Below, one piece after another: positions 1 to 9,540 of a DNA stretch of 64,000 nucleotides; the first letter of the stretch is position 1; each line of letters starts with the position of its first letter. This DNA comes from Lachnospiraceae bacterium (GTDB taxonomy: Bacteria; Bacillota; Clostridia; Lachnospirales; Lachnospiraceae), in assembly GCA_024692905.1 (NCBI GenBank), contig JAILLY010000135.1, positions 1 to 64,000 on the forward strand, given 5' to 3'. The notes beneath the pieces are model-generated. The model had not been told where the DNA came from, did not search any database, and saw nothing but the letters and a program-made list of their open reading frames with translations. The position numbers and the translations under genes are program-made.

Positions 1-1377
1 GGTTACAGATCGGTAAAGGCACATCCGCTCTCGACTTTCGCGGCTGATGTGGATACGGCATCTTATTCGAACTTAAGGCGAATGATCATGGACGGATACG
101 ATCTTTATAATCTTCCCGAAGGCTCGGTCCGTATAGAGGAGATGCTCAATTATTTTGATTACGATTATGAAGGTCCCAAAGGCAGTGAGCCTTTCGGCGT
201 TAACACCGAGATAGCGGCCTGCCCCTGGAATGAGGATGCTGTCCTTATGAGCATGGGATTAAAGACCGAGGATATCGATTTTTCCGAAACACCTGATTCG
301 AACCTTGTGTTCCTTATCGATGTATCCGGATCGATGGCGGATGATGACAAGCTCCCGCTTCTCCAGGAAGCGTTCTGCATGCTCGTCGATGAACTCTCCG
401 AAAAGGACAGAGTCAGCATCGTTACTTATGCTAACGGCGTTAAAACTGTACTCGACGGTGCCCGCGGCAATGAAGGCAGAAAGATCAAGAATGCGATAAA
501 CGATCTGTTCGCATCGGGCGGAACCAATGGAGGTCAGGGTATACAGATCGCATACAGTCTTGCGAAGAGAAATTTTATCAAGGGCGGAAATAACAGGATC
601 ATCCTTGCAACTGACGGCGATCTTAACATTGGGCTCACATCCCTTAATGAACTTGAAGATCTTGTAACAGAGAAGAAAGAAAGCGGCGTGTTCCTTTCGG
701 TCCTCGGATTCGGTACCGGTAACATCAAGGATAACCGTATGGAGACGCTTGCCGATAAGGGCAACGGAAATTATGCATACATTGATTCCGTCAAGGAAGC
801 AAAGAAAGTCATGGTCGATGAACTCAGCGCAAACATGCTCACCGTATGCAAGGATGTCAAGCTCCAGGTTGAATTCAATCCCGAGTATGTAAAAGCTTAC
901 AGGCTCATCGGATACGCGAACAGAGTCATGAAGGACCGTGATTTCAACGATGACAAAAAGGACGGCGGCGAGATAGGTGCAGGACATGAACTGACTGTTT
1001 TATATGAGATCATCCCGAATGATGATGACAGCACACTCGCACTCGGAAATGATACGGAATACAGATATGCCGATAATTTCAGGCGCAGGGAAAAGAAACA
1101 CAGCTACGATGAGATCCTCACTTTGAGTGTAAGGTTCAAGAGGCCCTCGGCCGATAAGAGTGAACTCTTAACCTACCCGGTGACCTTCGACAGCTATACA
1201 TACTCACCCTCTGATGATTTCGTCTTCCAGAGCGCGGTAGCAGAGTTCGGACTTGTGGCATCGGACAGCATCTTCGCACCAGACGCAACACTTGAGGATG
1301 CGGTAGACAGGCTCTCATCGATAAAGCTCAATGATGAATACAAGAGAGAGTTTTACGAATTGATCCGCTATCTTTAA
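1..1377 (+). CDS. VWA-domain protein, YfbK-like (5' end outside window)
   Basis: The reading frame is open from base 1 (GYRSVKAHPLSTFAADVDTASY), so the apparent GTG start at 49 is internal and the gene begins upstream. The segment PLSTFAADVDTASYSNLRR is the hallmark N-terminal motif of YfbK-type von Willebrand factor A proteins. The VWA domain follows, with the metal-ion site FLIDVSGSM (DxSxS) and a second acidic loop at ATDGDLNIG. The C-terminal half matches the domain usually found at the end of YfbK proteins. Such proteins are normally lipoproteins or exported proteins of unclear function; the signal peptide would lie in the missing part. The gene stops just before the trp leader promoter. 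Family assignment is firm, function unknown. Confidence 0.85.
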   Translation, partial: GYRSVKAHPLSTFAADVDTASYSNLRRMIMDGYDLYNLPEGSVRIEEMLNYFDYDYEGPKGSEPFGVNTEIAACPWNEDAVLMSMGLKTEDIDFSETPDSNLVFLIDVSGSMADDDKLPLLQEAFCMLVDELSEKDRVSIVTYANGVKTVLDGARGNEGRKIKNAINDLFASGGTNGGQGIQIAYSLAKRNFIKGGNNRIILATDGDLNIGLTSLNELEDLVTEKKESGVFLSVLGFGTGNIKDNRMETLADKGNGNYAYIDSVKEAKKVMVDELSANMLTVCKDVKLQVEFNPEYVKAYRLIGYANRVMKDRDFNDDKKDGGEIGAGHELTVLYEIIPNDDDSTLALGNDTEYRYADNFRRREKKHSYDEILTLSVRFKRPSADKSELLTYPVTFDSYTYSPSDDFVFQSAVAEFGLVASDSIFAPDATLEDAVDRLSSIKLNDEYKREFYELIRYL

Positions 1378-1385
1378 AAAAAATA

Positions 1386-1414
1386 TTGACAACAACAAGA
1401 TGCGATGATATAAG
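1386..1414 (+). promoter_or_regulatory. Promoter of the trp T-box leader
   Basis: TTGACA at 1386-1391 and TATAAG at 1409-1414 are separated by exactly 17 bases. It lies directly upstream of the T-box leader and just after the stop codon of the VWA gene. Confidence 0.8.
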
Positions 1415-1420
1415 ATATTT

Positions 1421-1700
1421 AAACCGATGATGAAGAGTGAGTAAGCGATGCCTCTTTTCATACAGAGAGCCACGGGCGGTGAGATCGCGGCAGGAAATGC
1501 ATTGACTGAATGGACTTCTAAGGGCGAGCGGAAAGGGATGATTCCCGAGTATGTAAGACGTATTGATCCGACGTTACACGGATCGGCGTATGATGGTACG
1601 TACTGAGTGGATGCTTAGGCATCAAGCGGGGTGGCACCGCAGGAAATGGATCCTGTCCCTGCAATTGATTACAGAAGATCAATTGCAGGGATTTTTTGAT
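1421..1700 (+). ncRNA. T-box leader, probably tryptophan-specific
   Basis: The stretch between the VWA gene and trpC carries the T-box hallmarks in order: a stem I region with AGAGAGCCACGG and GGTGAGA, a candidate specifier UGG at 1511-1513, the T-box AAGCGGGGTGGCACCGC at 1624-1640, and an intrinsic terminator just before trpC. The bulge UGGC (1632-1635) can pair with a tRNA ending GCCA, which fits tRNA-Trp with its G discriminator base. Uncharged tRNA-Trp should favour the antiterminator and switch on trpC and the genes behind it. The class is clear; the specifier was assigned by eye together with the operon context. Confidence 0.88.
1656..1696 (+). terminator. T-box regulated terminator
   Basis: A perfect 14-base stem (1656-1669 with 1678-1691, arms TCCCTGCAATTGAT and ATCAATTGCAGGGA) is followed by a T run. 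The T-box lies just upstream, as needed for mutually exclusive antiterminator folding. Confidence 0.9.
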
Positions 1701-1731
1701 TTTCACGAATGTTTAAAGTCACGGAGGAAAG

Positions 1732-2517
1732 ATGATCTTAGATACGATAGTTGAGAATAAGAAAATACGTCTTAAGGAACATAAGTCACGTCTGCCGTTT
1801 GAGGAAGTAAGACGTATGGCAGAAGAGGAATTAAAAGACGGTGAGCGCCCGGAAGACCTGTTTTACGGCAATCTTAAAAAGGACGGGATATCCATAATAG
1901 GAGAGTTCAAGAAGGCTTCACCAAGTCTTGGGGACATTACGGAGAAGATAGATCTTCTTGACAGGATCGATGAATATAATGCGTCTGCGGATGCGATCTC
2001 ATGCCTGACGGAAGAGGATCATTTCAAGGGCAATACCGATTATCTTAAGACGATAAGGGAAAGATCAAAACTTCCGATCTTAAGAAAAGATTTCATGATA
2101 GATGAGTATCAGTTTTATGAAGCGAAGGCGATAAAGGCCGATGCCGTACTTCTTATAACCGCTATACTTGATGATGCGATGCTTAAAGATTTCTATGAGC
2201 TTGCAAGAGCGCTGAAGCTTGACGTGCTCGTTGAAACGCATGACGAATATGAGATCGCCCGTGCGCTTAAAGCAGATCCGAGGATCATAGGAGTGAATAA
2301 CCGTAATCTTAAGGACTTTTCGATAGACTTAAAGACTACGGGACGCCTTAAAAAGTATATTCCGGAAGATAAGGTATTTGTATCCGAGAGCGGGATCATG
2401 GGTGATGAGGATGTTAAATACTTAAAAGAAACAGGGGTAGATGCGTTCCTTATCGGAAGAGCCTTTATGGAGAGTACGTCTCCCAAAGAACTTGCGGCAA
2501 GATGGAAGAGTTTATGA
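1732..2517 (+). CDS. trpC: Indole-3-glycerol-phosphate synthase
   Basis: A 261-residue TIM-barrel enzyme that converts carboxyphenylamino-deoxyribulose phosphate to indole-3-glycerol phosphate. Family motifs visible are IIGEFKKASPSLGDI (substrate-binding Lys), LRKDFMIDEYQ, VLVETHDEYE, IGVNNRNLKDF and VSESGI. The length is normal for a monofunctional TrpC. The ATG follows GGAGGAAAG and is the first gene behind the T-box terminator. Its stop overlaps the start of trpF, indicating translational coupling. Confidence 0.97.
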   Translation: MILDTIVENKKIRLKEHKSRLPFEEVRRMAEEELKDGERPEDLFYGNLKKDGISIIGEFKKASPSLGDITEKIDLLDRIDEYNASADAISCLTEEDHFKGNTDYLKTIRERSKLPILRKDFMIDEYQFYEAKAIKADAVLLITAILDDAMLKDFYELARALKLDVLVETHDEYEIARALKADPRIIGVNNRNLKDFSIDLKTTGRLKKYIPEDKVFVSESGIMGDEDVKYLKETGVDAFLIGRAFMESTSPKELAARWKSL

Positions 2518-3209
2518 GTAAAAACGACATGGTAAAGATAAAGATATGCGGACTGACAAGGTATGAGGAAGCGGAGTATCTAAACGAAGCAAAGGCCGAT
2601 CTCGCCGGATTCGTATTCTATGAAAAGAGCAAAAGGAACGTGAGTTTTGAGAAGGCGGCCGGGATAATGAAGGCCCTTGATGCTTCGATAACGAAGGTTG
2701 CGGTGACTGTTTCACCGGATGAGGAACTCATAAAGAGGATAGAGAATGCGGGATTTGACATCATCCAGATACACGGAGAACTTGGAACGGATATGCTTAA
2801 GATCATAAATATCCCGGTGTGGCGCGCGCTTAACATATCGGATACGGATGAGGCCGGGAGCGCATTAAAGCCTTATGAAGGACATACGGATATCATGGAA
2901 AATATAAAGGGTATAGTTATGGATGCACCGGATTTCGGGAGCGGAAAAACATTTGACTGGCATAAGAGCAGGAGGCTTTTAAAGGCGGGAGACCGGTCAT
3001 CCCCGTTATACGGAAGAGATCTTATCCTGGCCGGAGGGCTTAATGAACAAAACGTCGCGGAAGGCATAAAGCTGTTTGGACCGGATATCGTAGATGTAAG
3101 CTCAGGGGTAGAGGGTGATGACGGAAAATCACACGATAAGATACTTGCTTTTGTGAACGCGGTCCGATGGCAGAGCGAAACAGCCATAATGAAAGAAAGG
3201 ATGGAATGA
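2514..3209 (+). CDS. trpF: Phosphoribosylanthranilate isomerase
   Basis: The protein begins [16 protein letters not shown]; the KICGLT motif is diagnostic for TrpF, and [10 protein letters not shown] and DVSSGVEG form the phosphate-binding end of the barrel. I prefer ATG 2514 because it forms an ATGA overlap with the trpC stop and has GGAAG at a proper distance; an in-frame ATG at 2502 would add four residues but has no visible ribosome binding site. The protein has 231 residues, a little longer than usual. It isomerises phosphoribosylanthranilate between the TrpD and TrpC steps. Confidence 0.95.
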   Translation: MSKNDMVKIKICGLTRYEEAEYLNEAKADLAGFVFYEKSKRNVSFEKAAGIMKALDASITKVAVTVSPDEELIKRIENAGFDIIQIHGELGTDMLKIINIPVWRALNISDTDEAGSALKPYEGHTDIMENIKGIVMDAPDFGSGKTFDWHKSRRLLKAGDRSSPLYGRDLILAGGLNEQNVAEGIKLFGPDIVDVSSGVEGDDGKSHDKILAFVNAVRWQSETAIMKERME

Positions 3210-4399
3210 ATATGAATAAAAAAGCATACTACGGTGAATACGGCGGACAGTTCGTATCCGAATCCCTGATGAATACACTTGATGAGGTCGACAGGGCCTT
3301 TGAAGAAGCGATAAAAGATCCGGCTTTCATTGAAGAGTATCACTATTATCTTCGCCAGTATGTCGGACGTGAAACCCCGCTTTATCTTGCCGGAAGATTA
3401 AGTGAAAAATACGGCACAAAGATATATTTAAAGCGTGAGGACCTAAACCATACCGGCGCTCATAAGATAAACAATGTGCTCGGACAGATCCTTCTTGCAA
3501 AGCGCATGGGAAAGACAAGAGTCATCGCGGAAACGGGCGCGGGCCAGCACGGAGTTGCAACTGCCACGGGAGCGGCGCTGTTTGACATGGAGTGCACGGT
3601 TTATATGGGAAGCGAGGATGTAAAAAGACAGTCGTTAAACGTAATGCGCATGGAGATGCTCGGTGCAAAGGTGGTTTCGGTGGAATCCGGAAGCAATACA
3701 TTAAAGGATGCAACAAACGAGGCAATAAGGACATGGGCAAAGACCGCCGAGGATACTTTCTATATCATCGGCTCGGCTATAGGTCCGTATCCTTATCCGA
3801 AGATGGTAAAGGAATTCCAGTCGTGCATCAGCCGGGAGGCTAAAAGGCAGCACATGGAAGCGGAAGGCAGGCTTCCCGATGTGGTCATGGCATGCGTCGG
3901 AGGCGGCTCGAATTCGATCGGGATGTTTGCTGATTTTATCGATGAAAAGGAAGTCGAACTCATAGGAGTGGAAGCTGCCGGAAAGGGAATAGATACCAAT
4001 GAGCATGCGGCATCGATGGCAAAAGGAAGACCGGGCGTACTTCACGGGACAAGGTCTTATCTGCTGCAGGATGAGGACGGGAATATACAGCTTGCCCATT
4101 CCATATCGGCCGGACTCGATTATCCGGGTGTCGGACCCGAGCATGCGTATCTTAAAGATACAGGGAGGGCAAAATATGTTCCCATCACCGATGATGAGGC
4201 CATGGAAGCGCTTATGGAACTCACTCAGACAGAAGGGATAATACCTGCAATAGAAAGCGCACATGCTCTTGCATACGCATTTAAGAAGGCAAAGGAGATG
4301 AGTAAAGAGCAGTCGATGATAGTGTGTCTGTCCGGACGCGGTGATAAGGATGTAAATACGATCGCAGCTTATTTAAGAGGCGAAGGATATTTGAACTGA
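3206..4399 (+). CDS. trpB: Tryptophan synthase beta chain
   Basis: A PLP enzyme joining indole and serine. Near the N-terminus is [13 protein letters not shown]; the PLP-lysine motif is HTGAHKINN, the glutamate loop is AETGAGQHG and the phosphate loop GGGSNSIG. The frame is open upstream, but ATG 3206 overlaps the trpF stop (ATGA) and ATG 3212 has better spacing from AAAGGA; either is plausible and 3206 gives 397 residues. This is the short TrpB1 type expected to pair with TrpA, which follows 57 bases later. Confidence 0.96.
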   Translation: MNMNKKAYYGEYGGQFVSESLMNTLDEVDRAFEEAIKDPAFIEEYHYYLRQYVGRETPLYLAGRLSEKYGTKIYLKREDLNHTGAHKINNVLGQILLAKRMGKTRVIAETGAGQHGVATATGAALFDMECTVYMGSEDVKRQSLNVMRMEMLGAKVVSVESGSNTLKDATNEAIRTWAKTAEDTFYIIGSAIGPYPYPKMVKEFQSCISREAKRQHMEAEGRLPDVVMACVGGGSNSIGMFADFIDEKEVELIGVEAAGKGIDTNEHAASMAKGRPGVLHGTRSYLLQDEDGNIQLAHSISAGLDYPGVGPEHAYLKDTGRAKYVPITDDEAMEALMELTQTEGIIPAIESAHALAYAFKKAKEMSKEQSMIVCLSGRGDKDVNTIAAYLRGEGYLN

Positions 4400-4456
4400 C
4401 CGGTCCGTATCCGCCGGCTGTTATCGCAGGTGTTATTCAGCAAAGGAGAATGCTTT

Positions 4457-5254
4457 ATGAACAGGATAGAAAAAAGAATGGAAGAGTTAAAAGCAAAGAA
4501 TGAAAAAGCTTTTATCACTTATTATACGGCAGGTCTTCCGGATATGGAGACAACGGAAAAGATCATTGAAGCCCAGAGGGGTGTGACCGATGTCATCGAA
4601 CTGGGGATACCGTTTTCGGACCCGACTGCAGACGGACCGGTCATACAGCAGGCAAGTTATGAAGCCATACAGAAGGGGGCATCGCTCAAAAGAGCTTTCG
4701 AACTTATGGATAAGATAAGAAAAGGAGGGAATGAGCAGCCGGTAGTGTTCATGATGTATTACAACACGATATTAAACTACGGCCTTGATACATTCATAAA
4801 GAAATGTGCACAAACAGGGGTGGACGGACTCATTGTTCCCGACCTTCCTTTGGAGGAGCAGGAAACTCTCCGTGATTCCCTTAAGGGAAATGACAATACG
4901 ATCCTTATAGAACTTGTATCTCCCGTATCAGGGGGAAGGATACCCGGAATATTAAAAGGAGCAAGAGGGTTTGTGTACTGTGTCTCATCGATGGGAGTTA
5001 CGGGGCAGGCGGCTGACTTTCACAAAGAAGTCATCGGTTATCTGAGTAAAGTCAAGTCGATATCGTCCATACCCGTTATGATGGGATTCGGTATAAGGGA
5101 AGCTTCCGACATCGTGCCTATGAAGGATATCATCGACGGGGCGATAGTCGGTTCGCACTTTATAAACATCATGAGGGACAGCGGTTTTGATCCGGATGCA
5201 GCCCGGGAATATGTAACACGTTTCAAAAGAGAGATGAACAAGGGAGGAATGTAA
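4457..5254 (+). CDS. trpA: Tryptophan synthase alpha chain
   Basis: Splits indole-3-glycerol phosphate to indole and glyceraldehyde phosphate. Motifs are [17 protein letters not shown] (catalytic Glu and Asp region), [10 protein letters not shown], and [10 protein letters not shown] with GAIVGSHF for phosphate binding. ATG 4457 is chosen because AAGGAG lies 8 bases upstream; a longer frame starting at 4430 lacks a site. The product has 265 residues, normal for TrpA. Confidence 0.96.
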   Translation: MNRIEKRMEELKAKNEKAFITYYTAGLPDMETTEKIIEAQRGVTDVIELGIPFSDPTADGPVIQQASYEAIQKGASLKRAFELMDKIRKGGNEQPVVFMMYYNTILNYGLDTFIKKCAQTGVDGLIVPDLPLEEQETLRDSLKGNDNTILIELVSPVSGGRIPGILKGARGFVYCVSSMGVTGQAADFHKEVIGYLSKVKSISSIPVMMGFGIREASDIVPMKDIIDGAIVGSHFINIMRDSGFDPDAAREYVTRFKREMNKGGM

Positions 5255-5255
5255 G

Positions 5256-6281
5256 ATGATCAAAGAAGCGATCGAAAAGATAGTACTTAAGGAAGACCTT
5301 ACTTATGATGAAGCCTATACCGTGATGAACGAGATCATGGACGGCTCGACCACACCGACACAGAATGCGGCATTTCTTGCCGCACTGTCCACTAAGAGTG
5401 CCAAAGCCGAGACGATCGATGAGATAAAGGGATGTGCGGCGGCAATGAGGGAGCATGCACTCACGGTTGACGGAAACGGGATCGACACGCTTGAGATAGT
5501 CGGTACCGGCGGAGACAGGGCAGGGAGTTTCAATATATCGACGACCTCCGCATTCATTGCGGCAGCTGCCGGTATAAAGATCGCAAAGCACGGGAACAGA
5601 GCCGCATCATCGCAGTCGGGAACGGCAGACTGTCTCGAGGCTCTCGGTGCAAATATCAATCTTGAACCGGAGCAGTGCTTAAAACTTCTTGAAGATACCG
5701 GATTCTGCTTCTTCTTTGCACAGAAGTATCATACCTCGATGAAGTATGTAGGTGCCATAAGAAAGGAACTGGGTTTCAGGACGGTGTTTAATATCCTCGG
5801 ACCCCTTACAAACCCCATACATCCTACAAGGCAGCTTCTCGGGGTATATGATGAATATCTTGTTGAACCGCTGGCCCGCGTGCTTTACGGTCTGGGAGTA
5901 AAGAAGGGCATGGTCGTATACGGCAAGGAGAAGCTTGACGAGATAACGGCGGTAGGTCCTACGGCTGTCTGTGAATTCTCTCACGGCGAATACAAAAAAT
6001 ATGAGATCACTCCCGAGGATTTCGGGTTTACCAGATGCAAAAAAGAGGATCTTAAGGGAGGTACACCCGAAGAGAATGCACAGATCACGAGGGATATATT
6101 GAAAGGAAACGAAAAGGGCCCGAGGTACAATACCGTGCTTATGAACGCCGGAGCGGCCATATATATTGCCGACAAGGCTTATTCCATTGCCAAGGGTATC
6201 GAAATGGCAAAAGAACTCATCGAAACGGGCAAAGCATACGAAACAATGGAAAGATTCGTCAAAGCAACGGGTAAATCCTGA
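5256..6281 (+). CDS. trpD: Anthranilate phosphoribosyltransferase
   Basis: A 341-residue enzyme of the nucleoside phosphorylase-like fold. The PRPP site [14 protein letters not shown] and the anthranilate-site motif [15 protein letters not shown] are intact, as is [10 protein letters not shown]. It starts one base after the trpA stop with AGGGAGG as ribosome binding site. It is not fused to TrpG; a separate trpG lies 2.6 kb downstream. The 70-base gap after it contains a new promoter. Confidence 0.97.
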   Translation: MIKEAIEKIVLKEDLTYDEAYTVMNEIMDGSTTPTQNAAFLAALSTKSAKAETIDEIKGCAAAMREHALTVDGNGIDTLEIVGTGGDRAGSFNISTTSAFIAAAAGIKIAKHGNRAASSQSGTADCLEALGANINLEPEQCLKLLEDTGFCFFFAQKYHTSMKYVGAIRKELGFRTVFNILGPLTNPIHPTRQLLGVYDEYLVEPLARVLYGLGVKKGMVVYGKEKLDEITAVGPTAVCEFSHGEYKKYEITPEDFGFTRCKKEDLKGGTPEENAQITRDILKGNEKGPRYNTVLMNAGAAIYIADKAYSIAKGIEMAKELIETGKAYETMERFVKATGKS

Positions 6282-6287
6282 GCCGTG

Positions 6288-6316
6288 TTGTAAAGTAGGT
6301 TTAAATGCTATATACT
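6288..6316 (+). promoter_or_regulatory. Internal promoter before aldolase-trpE-trpG
   Basis: TTGTAA (6288-6293) and TATACT (6311-6316) are separated by 17 bases in the gap between trpD and the aldolase gene. It would allow the distal genes to be transcribed without passing the T-box. Confidence 0.65.
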
Positions 6317-6351
6317 GACATTCATAGTGTATAGAAAGGCAGGAACTGATC

Positions 6352-7326
6352 ATGAAAGAACTGAAAAACCTGATGGGGTGGAGACCCGGTATAAAGGTCA
6401 TTGATGCCACATTAAGAGACGGAGGACTTGTAAACAATTTCTTCTTTACCGATGAATTTGTCAAGCAGCTGTATATCACAAATATAAAGGCCGGAGTTGA
6501 CTACATGGAAATGGGCTATAAGGCCAGCAAGGAACTGTTTGACACGAGCAAGTTCGGCAAGTGGAAATTCTGCGATGACGAGGATATAAGAGCGGTCGTC
6601 GGTGACAATGAGACCGGACTTAAGATAGCCGTAATGGCGGATGTCGGCCGCTGTGATTACAAGAACGATTTACATAAAAAAAGCGACAGCCCGATAGATA
6701 TGGTAAGGGTCGCGACCTATATAAACACCATACCGCAGGCTGTTGATATGATCGAAGACGCAGCTGCCAAGGGATATGAAACGACTGTCAATATAATGGC
6801 CATATCCCAGGCCCAGGAGACCGATGTACAGGTTGCGCTCGATATGCTCGGCCAGACCCCGGTCGCATGCTTTTACATTGTGGACAGCTACGGTTCGATC
6901 TATCCCGAACAGATGACGAGGATAGCCGATCTGTATCTCAATGCGGCAGAAAAATACGGCAAAAAGGTTGGCATCCATGCACACAATAACCAGCAGCTTG
7001 CATTTGCCAATACGATCGAAGCAGTCGGCTGCGGCGCTGATTATCTTGACGCGACGTACTCCGGAATGGGAAGGGGAGCGGGAAACTGCTACATAGAGTC
7101 GCTCATAGGTTTCCTTCATAACCCCAAATATAACCTGTATCCGGTCATAAAGTTTGTTGAGAATTACATTAATCCTATGCGTGAGCAGGGAGTCAAATGG
7201 GGGTACGATATGCAGTACCTTTTTACGGGGCTCCTCAACAGACATCCCAAGGTAGCGATCGATTACACCAAGAGCGGCAGGAAGGATCTGACTGAGCTTT
7301 ATAACGAGGTTATCCTTCTTGACTGA
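6352..7326 (+). CDS. DRE-TIM metallolyase / HMGL-like aldolase-domain protein
   Basis: 324 residues with the hallmarks of the HMG-CoA lyase-like / 4-hydroxy-2-oxovalerate aldolase fold: VIDATLRDGGLVNN near residue 18 (catalytic Arg-Asp, metal Asp) and GIHAHNNQQLAF (metal-binding HxH), followed by YLDATYSGMGRGAGN. The usual C-terminal communication domain of bacterial 4-hydroxy-2-oxovalerate aldolase is not evident, so the substrate is unknown. It sits between trpD and trpE in the same orientation, 49 bases before trpE. No tryptophan-pathway role is known to me for this family. Fold assignment is firm; the reaction is not assignable. Confidence 0.8.
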   Translation: MKELKNLMGWRPGIKVIDATLRDGGLVNNFFFTDEFVKQLYITNIKAGVDYMEMGYKASKELFDTSKFGKWKFCDDEDIRAVVGDNETGLKIAVMADVGRCDYKNDLHKKSDSPIDMVRVATYINTIPQAVDMIEDAAAKGYETTVNIMAISQAQETDVQVALDMLGQTPVACFYIVDSYGSIYPEQMTRIADLYLNAAEKYGKKVGIHAHNNQQLAFANTIEAVGCGADYLDATYSGMGRGAGNCYIESLIGFLHNPKYNLYPVIKFVENYINPMREQGVKWGYDMQYLFTGLLNRHPKVAIDYTKSGRKDLTELYNEVILLD

Positions 7327-7375
7327 TCATGCTGTTTTTGCATGATCTGCCACGGGATGAGGAACGGAGGCTTAC

Positions 7376-8851
7376 ATGTATACACCATCTGTTGAGGAAG
7401 CGGCAAGATATGCAGGAGAATATGACAGGATACCTGTAAAACGCGAGATACTCTCGGATATAAAAACCCCCATACAGGTCCTTAAGATACTTAAGAATCA
7501 CAGCGATCACGTGTATATGCTCGAGAGTGTCAAGGGTCAGGAGAACCGGGGCAGGTATACCTTTTTGGGATTTAATCCGGTCGAGTGTATAACCTGTTTA
7601 AACGGAGATCTGAAGGTGACTGACGATAAGGGCAATGTTGTCTTTTGTGAGCATACGGATCATCCTTCTGCCTATTTAAGGAAACGGCTTGCGGAACTTA
7701 AAAGTGTCAGGCTCCCCGGCTTCCCGAGCTTTACCGGAGGCCTGGTCGGCTATTTTTCTTATGACTATATCAAATACAGTGAACCCTCGCTTGTGCTTGA
7801 TGCAAAGGATAATGAGCATTTCAAGGATATGGACCTTATGCTTTTTGACAAGGTCATAGCATTTGACAATGTAAGGCAGAAGATAGTCATAATCGCAAAT
7901 GTCAGGACGGATGATCTTGATGAAAGCTATCGTGAAGCGGTAAACGCGATCGATAATATTGCGGAACTCATAGAACACGGAGATGAGGCGTTTGTGGAAA
8001 AGGGACGTCTGACATCCGGGTACAGGCCCTTATTTGATGAAGAGTCATTCTGCTCCATGGTTAAAAAAGGGAAGGAATATATCTATGAGGGCGATATATT
8101 CCAGGTGGTCCTTTCAAACAGGCTTGAGGCTGATTTTGACGGGAGTCTTCTCAATACATACAGGGTTTTGAGGACGCTTAATCCGTCGCCGTATATGTTC
8201 TATTTTTCCGGCGATGACATGGAAGCGTGCGGGGCTTCTCCCGAGACTCTGGTCAAGCTTGAGGACGGTGTCCTTCATACATTCCCGCTTGCCGGTACAA
8301 GAAGGCGCGGGAAGGATGAGGAAGAAGACAAGGCACTTGAGAAAGAGCTTCTTTCCGATGAGAAGGAGTGTGCCGAGCACAATATGCTTGTCGATCTCGG
8401 ACGCAATGATATAGGGCGTATAAGCAGGTTCGGAAGTGTCTGTGTGGATGATTACATGTCGGTTGAGAGGTTCTCGCATGTAATGCATATAGGCTCATCT
8501 GTAAAAGGCATCATAAAGGAAGGCAAGGATGCCCTTGATGCGATAGATGCCATACTTCCGGCCGGAACACTTTCCGGTGCTCCAAAGCTGCGTGCATGTG
8601 AGATCATCAACGAACTTGAGGATAATAAAAGGGGACTGTACGGAGGGGCCATAGGTTATATTGACTTTACCGGGAATCTTGATACCTGCATAGCAATAAG
8701 GCTTGTATTTAAGAAGAACGGCAGGGTATTCGTAAGGTCGGGAGCCGGTATCGTAGCCGATTCCGAACCCGAAAAAGAGTACCAGGAATGTATAAACAAG
8801 GCAAAGGCAGTTATGACAGCCATAGAGATGGCAGAGAGGATAGAAGACTGA
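7376..8851 (+). CDS. trpE: Anthranilate synthase component I
   Basis: 491 residues of the chorismate-binding family. The N-terminal part carries the feedback motif MLESVKGQENRGRYTFLG; the C-terminal catalytic part has FQVVLSNR, SPYMFYF, GASPETLV, PLAGTRRRG, ECAEHNMLVDLGRND, LPAGTLSGAPK and YGGAIGYIDF. The LES-type motif with the downstream trpG supports TrpE rather than PabB. The start follows CGGAGG. trpG begins one base after its stop, so the two subunits are probably translated in a coupled way. Confidence 0.95.
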   Translation: MYTPSVEEAARYAGEYDRIPVKREILSDIKTPIQVLKILKNHSDHVYMLESVKGQENRGRYTFLGFNPVECITCLNGDLKVTDDKGNVVFCEHTDHPSAYLRKRLAELKSVRLPGFPSFTGGLVGYFSYDYIKYSEPSLVLDAKDNEHFKDMDLMLFDKVIAFDNVRQKIVIIANVRTDDLDESYREAVNAIDNIAELIEHGDEAFVEKGRLTSGYRPLFDEESFCSMVKKGKEYIYEGDIFQVVLSNRLEADFDGSLLNTYRVLRTLNPSPYMFYFSGDDMEACGASPETLVKLEDGVLHTFPLAGTRRRGKDEEEDKALEKELLSDEKECAEHNMLVDLGRNDIGRISRFGSVCVDDYMSVERFSHVMHIGSSVKGIIKEGKDALDAIDAILPAGTLSGAPKLRACEIINELEDNKRGLYGGAIGYIDFTGNLDTCIAIRLVFKKNGRVFVRSGAGIVADSEPEKEYQECINKAKAVMTAIEMAERIED

Positions 8852-8852
8852 G

Positions 8853-9419
8853 ATGATCCTGCTGATCGATAATTATGACAGTTTTTCATATAACCTTTAT
8901 CAGCTTTTGGGTTCTATAGACCGGGACATAAAAGTCGTAAGGAACGATGCGCTGACCACGGAGGATATCTGCGTCCTAAACCCTGACCATATCATAATCT
9001 CTCCGGGTCCCGGAAAGCCGAAGGATGCGGGGATATGTGAGGATGTTGTGCGCTTCTTTGCCGGACGCAAACCGATACTTGGCGTATGCCTCGGGCATCA
9101 GGCGATATGTGAGGCATTCGGCGGAGTCGTCGACCATGCCATGCGTATGATGCACGGTAAATCCTCCCTTGTCAGGATCGACAATGACTCTGTCATATTC
9201 AGGGGACTTGATAATGAAGTGTCCGTTGCACGGTACCATTCCCTTGCGGCAGTGGAAAGATACCTGCCTTCGTGCCTTAAGATCACCGGACGCAGTGATG
9301 ACGGTGAGATAATGGCCGTTGAACATCGCGAGCATCCTGTGTTCGGGCTTCAGTTCCATCCCGAATCGATACTTACCCCGCAGGGGGTCAAAATGCTTGA
9401 AAATTTCCTCCGTACATGA
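8853..9419 (+). CDS. trpG: Anthranilate synthase component II (glutamine amidotransferase)
   Basis: A 188-residue class I amidotransferase. The triad motifs are GVCLGHQAI (nucleophile Cys) and FGLQFHPES (His and Glu); IISPGPGKPKDAG is the oxyanion region. It supplies ammonia to TrpE. As in many Firmicutes the same protein may serve folate synthesis (PabA), since no other copy is seen here. It is the last gene of the operon. Confidence 0.94.
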   Translation: MILLIDNYDSFSYNLYQLLGSIDRDIKVVRNDALTTEDICVLNPDHIIISPGPGKPKDAGICEDVVRFFAGRKPILGVCLGHQAICEAFGGVVDHAMRMMHGKSSLVRIDNDSVIFRGLDNEVSVARYHSLAAVERYLPSCLKITGRSDDGEIMAVEHREHPVFGLQFHPESILTPQGVKMLENFLRT

Positions 9420-9454
9420 TACCGGAAGCGGCTTTTTTACTGTATTTGTGCGCA

Positions 9455-9483
9455 TTGACACCGTTTTGTGACGGTGTTATAAT
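9455..9483 (+). promoter_or_regulatory. Perfect consensus promoter of the chemoreceptor gene
   Basis: TTGACA (9455-9460) and TATAAT (9478-9483) with exactly 17 bases between them. The spacer forms a dyad: ACACCGT (9458-9464) and ACGGTGT (9471-9477). It lies 58 bases before the start of the methyl-accepting protein. Confidence 0.75.
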
Positions 9484-9490
9484 TTTTTTA
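9458..9490 (+). terminator. Possible trp operon terminator overlapping the promoter
   Basis: The 7-base stem 9458-9464/9471-9477 with a 6-base loop is followed by TATAAT and a T run, so the same dyad could end trp transcription. It overlaps the consensus promoter completely; it could instead be an operator. Confidence 0.45.
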
Positions 9491-9540
9491 TACTTTTTTA
9501 TGGGTCTTTCTATCACGATATCCGGTCGGGAGGTGTTTCC

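Noticed and set aside
9418-9437. Small hairpin CCG-GAAG-CGG with T run just after trpG
   Set aside because: The stem is only three to four bases, too weak to call a terminator with confidence.
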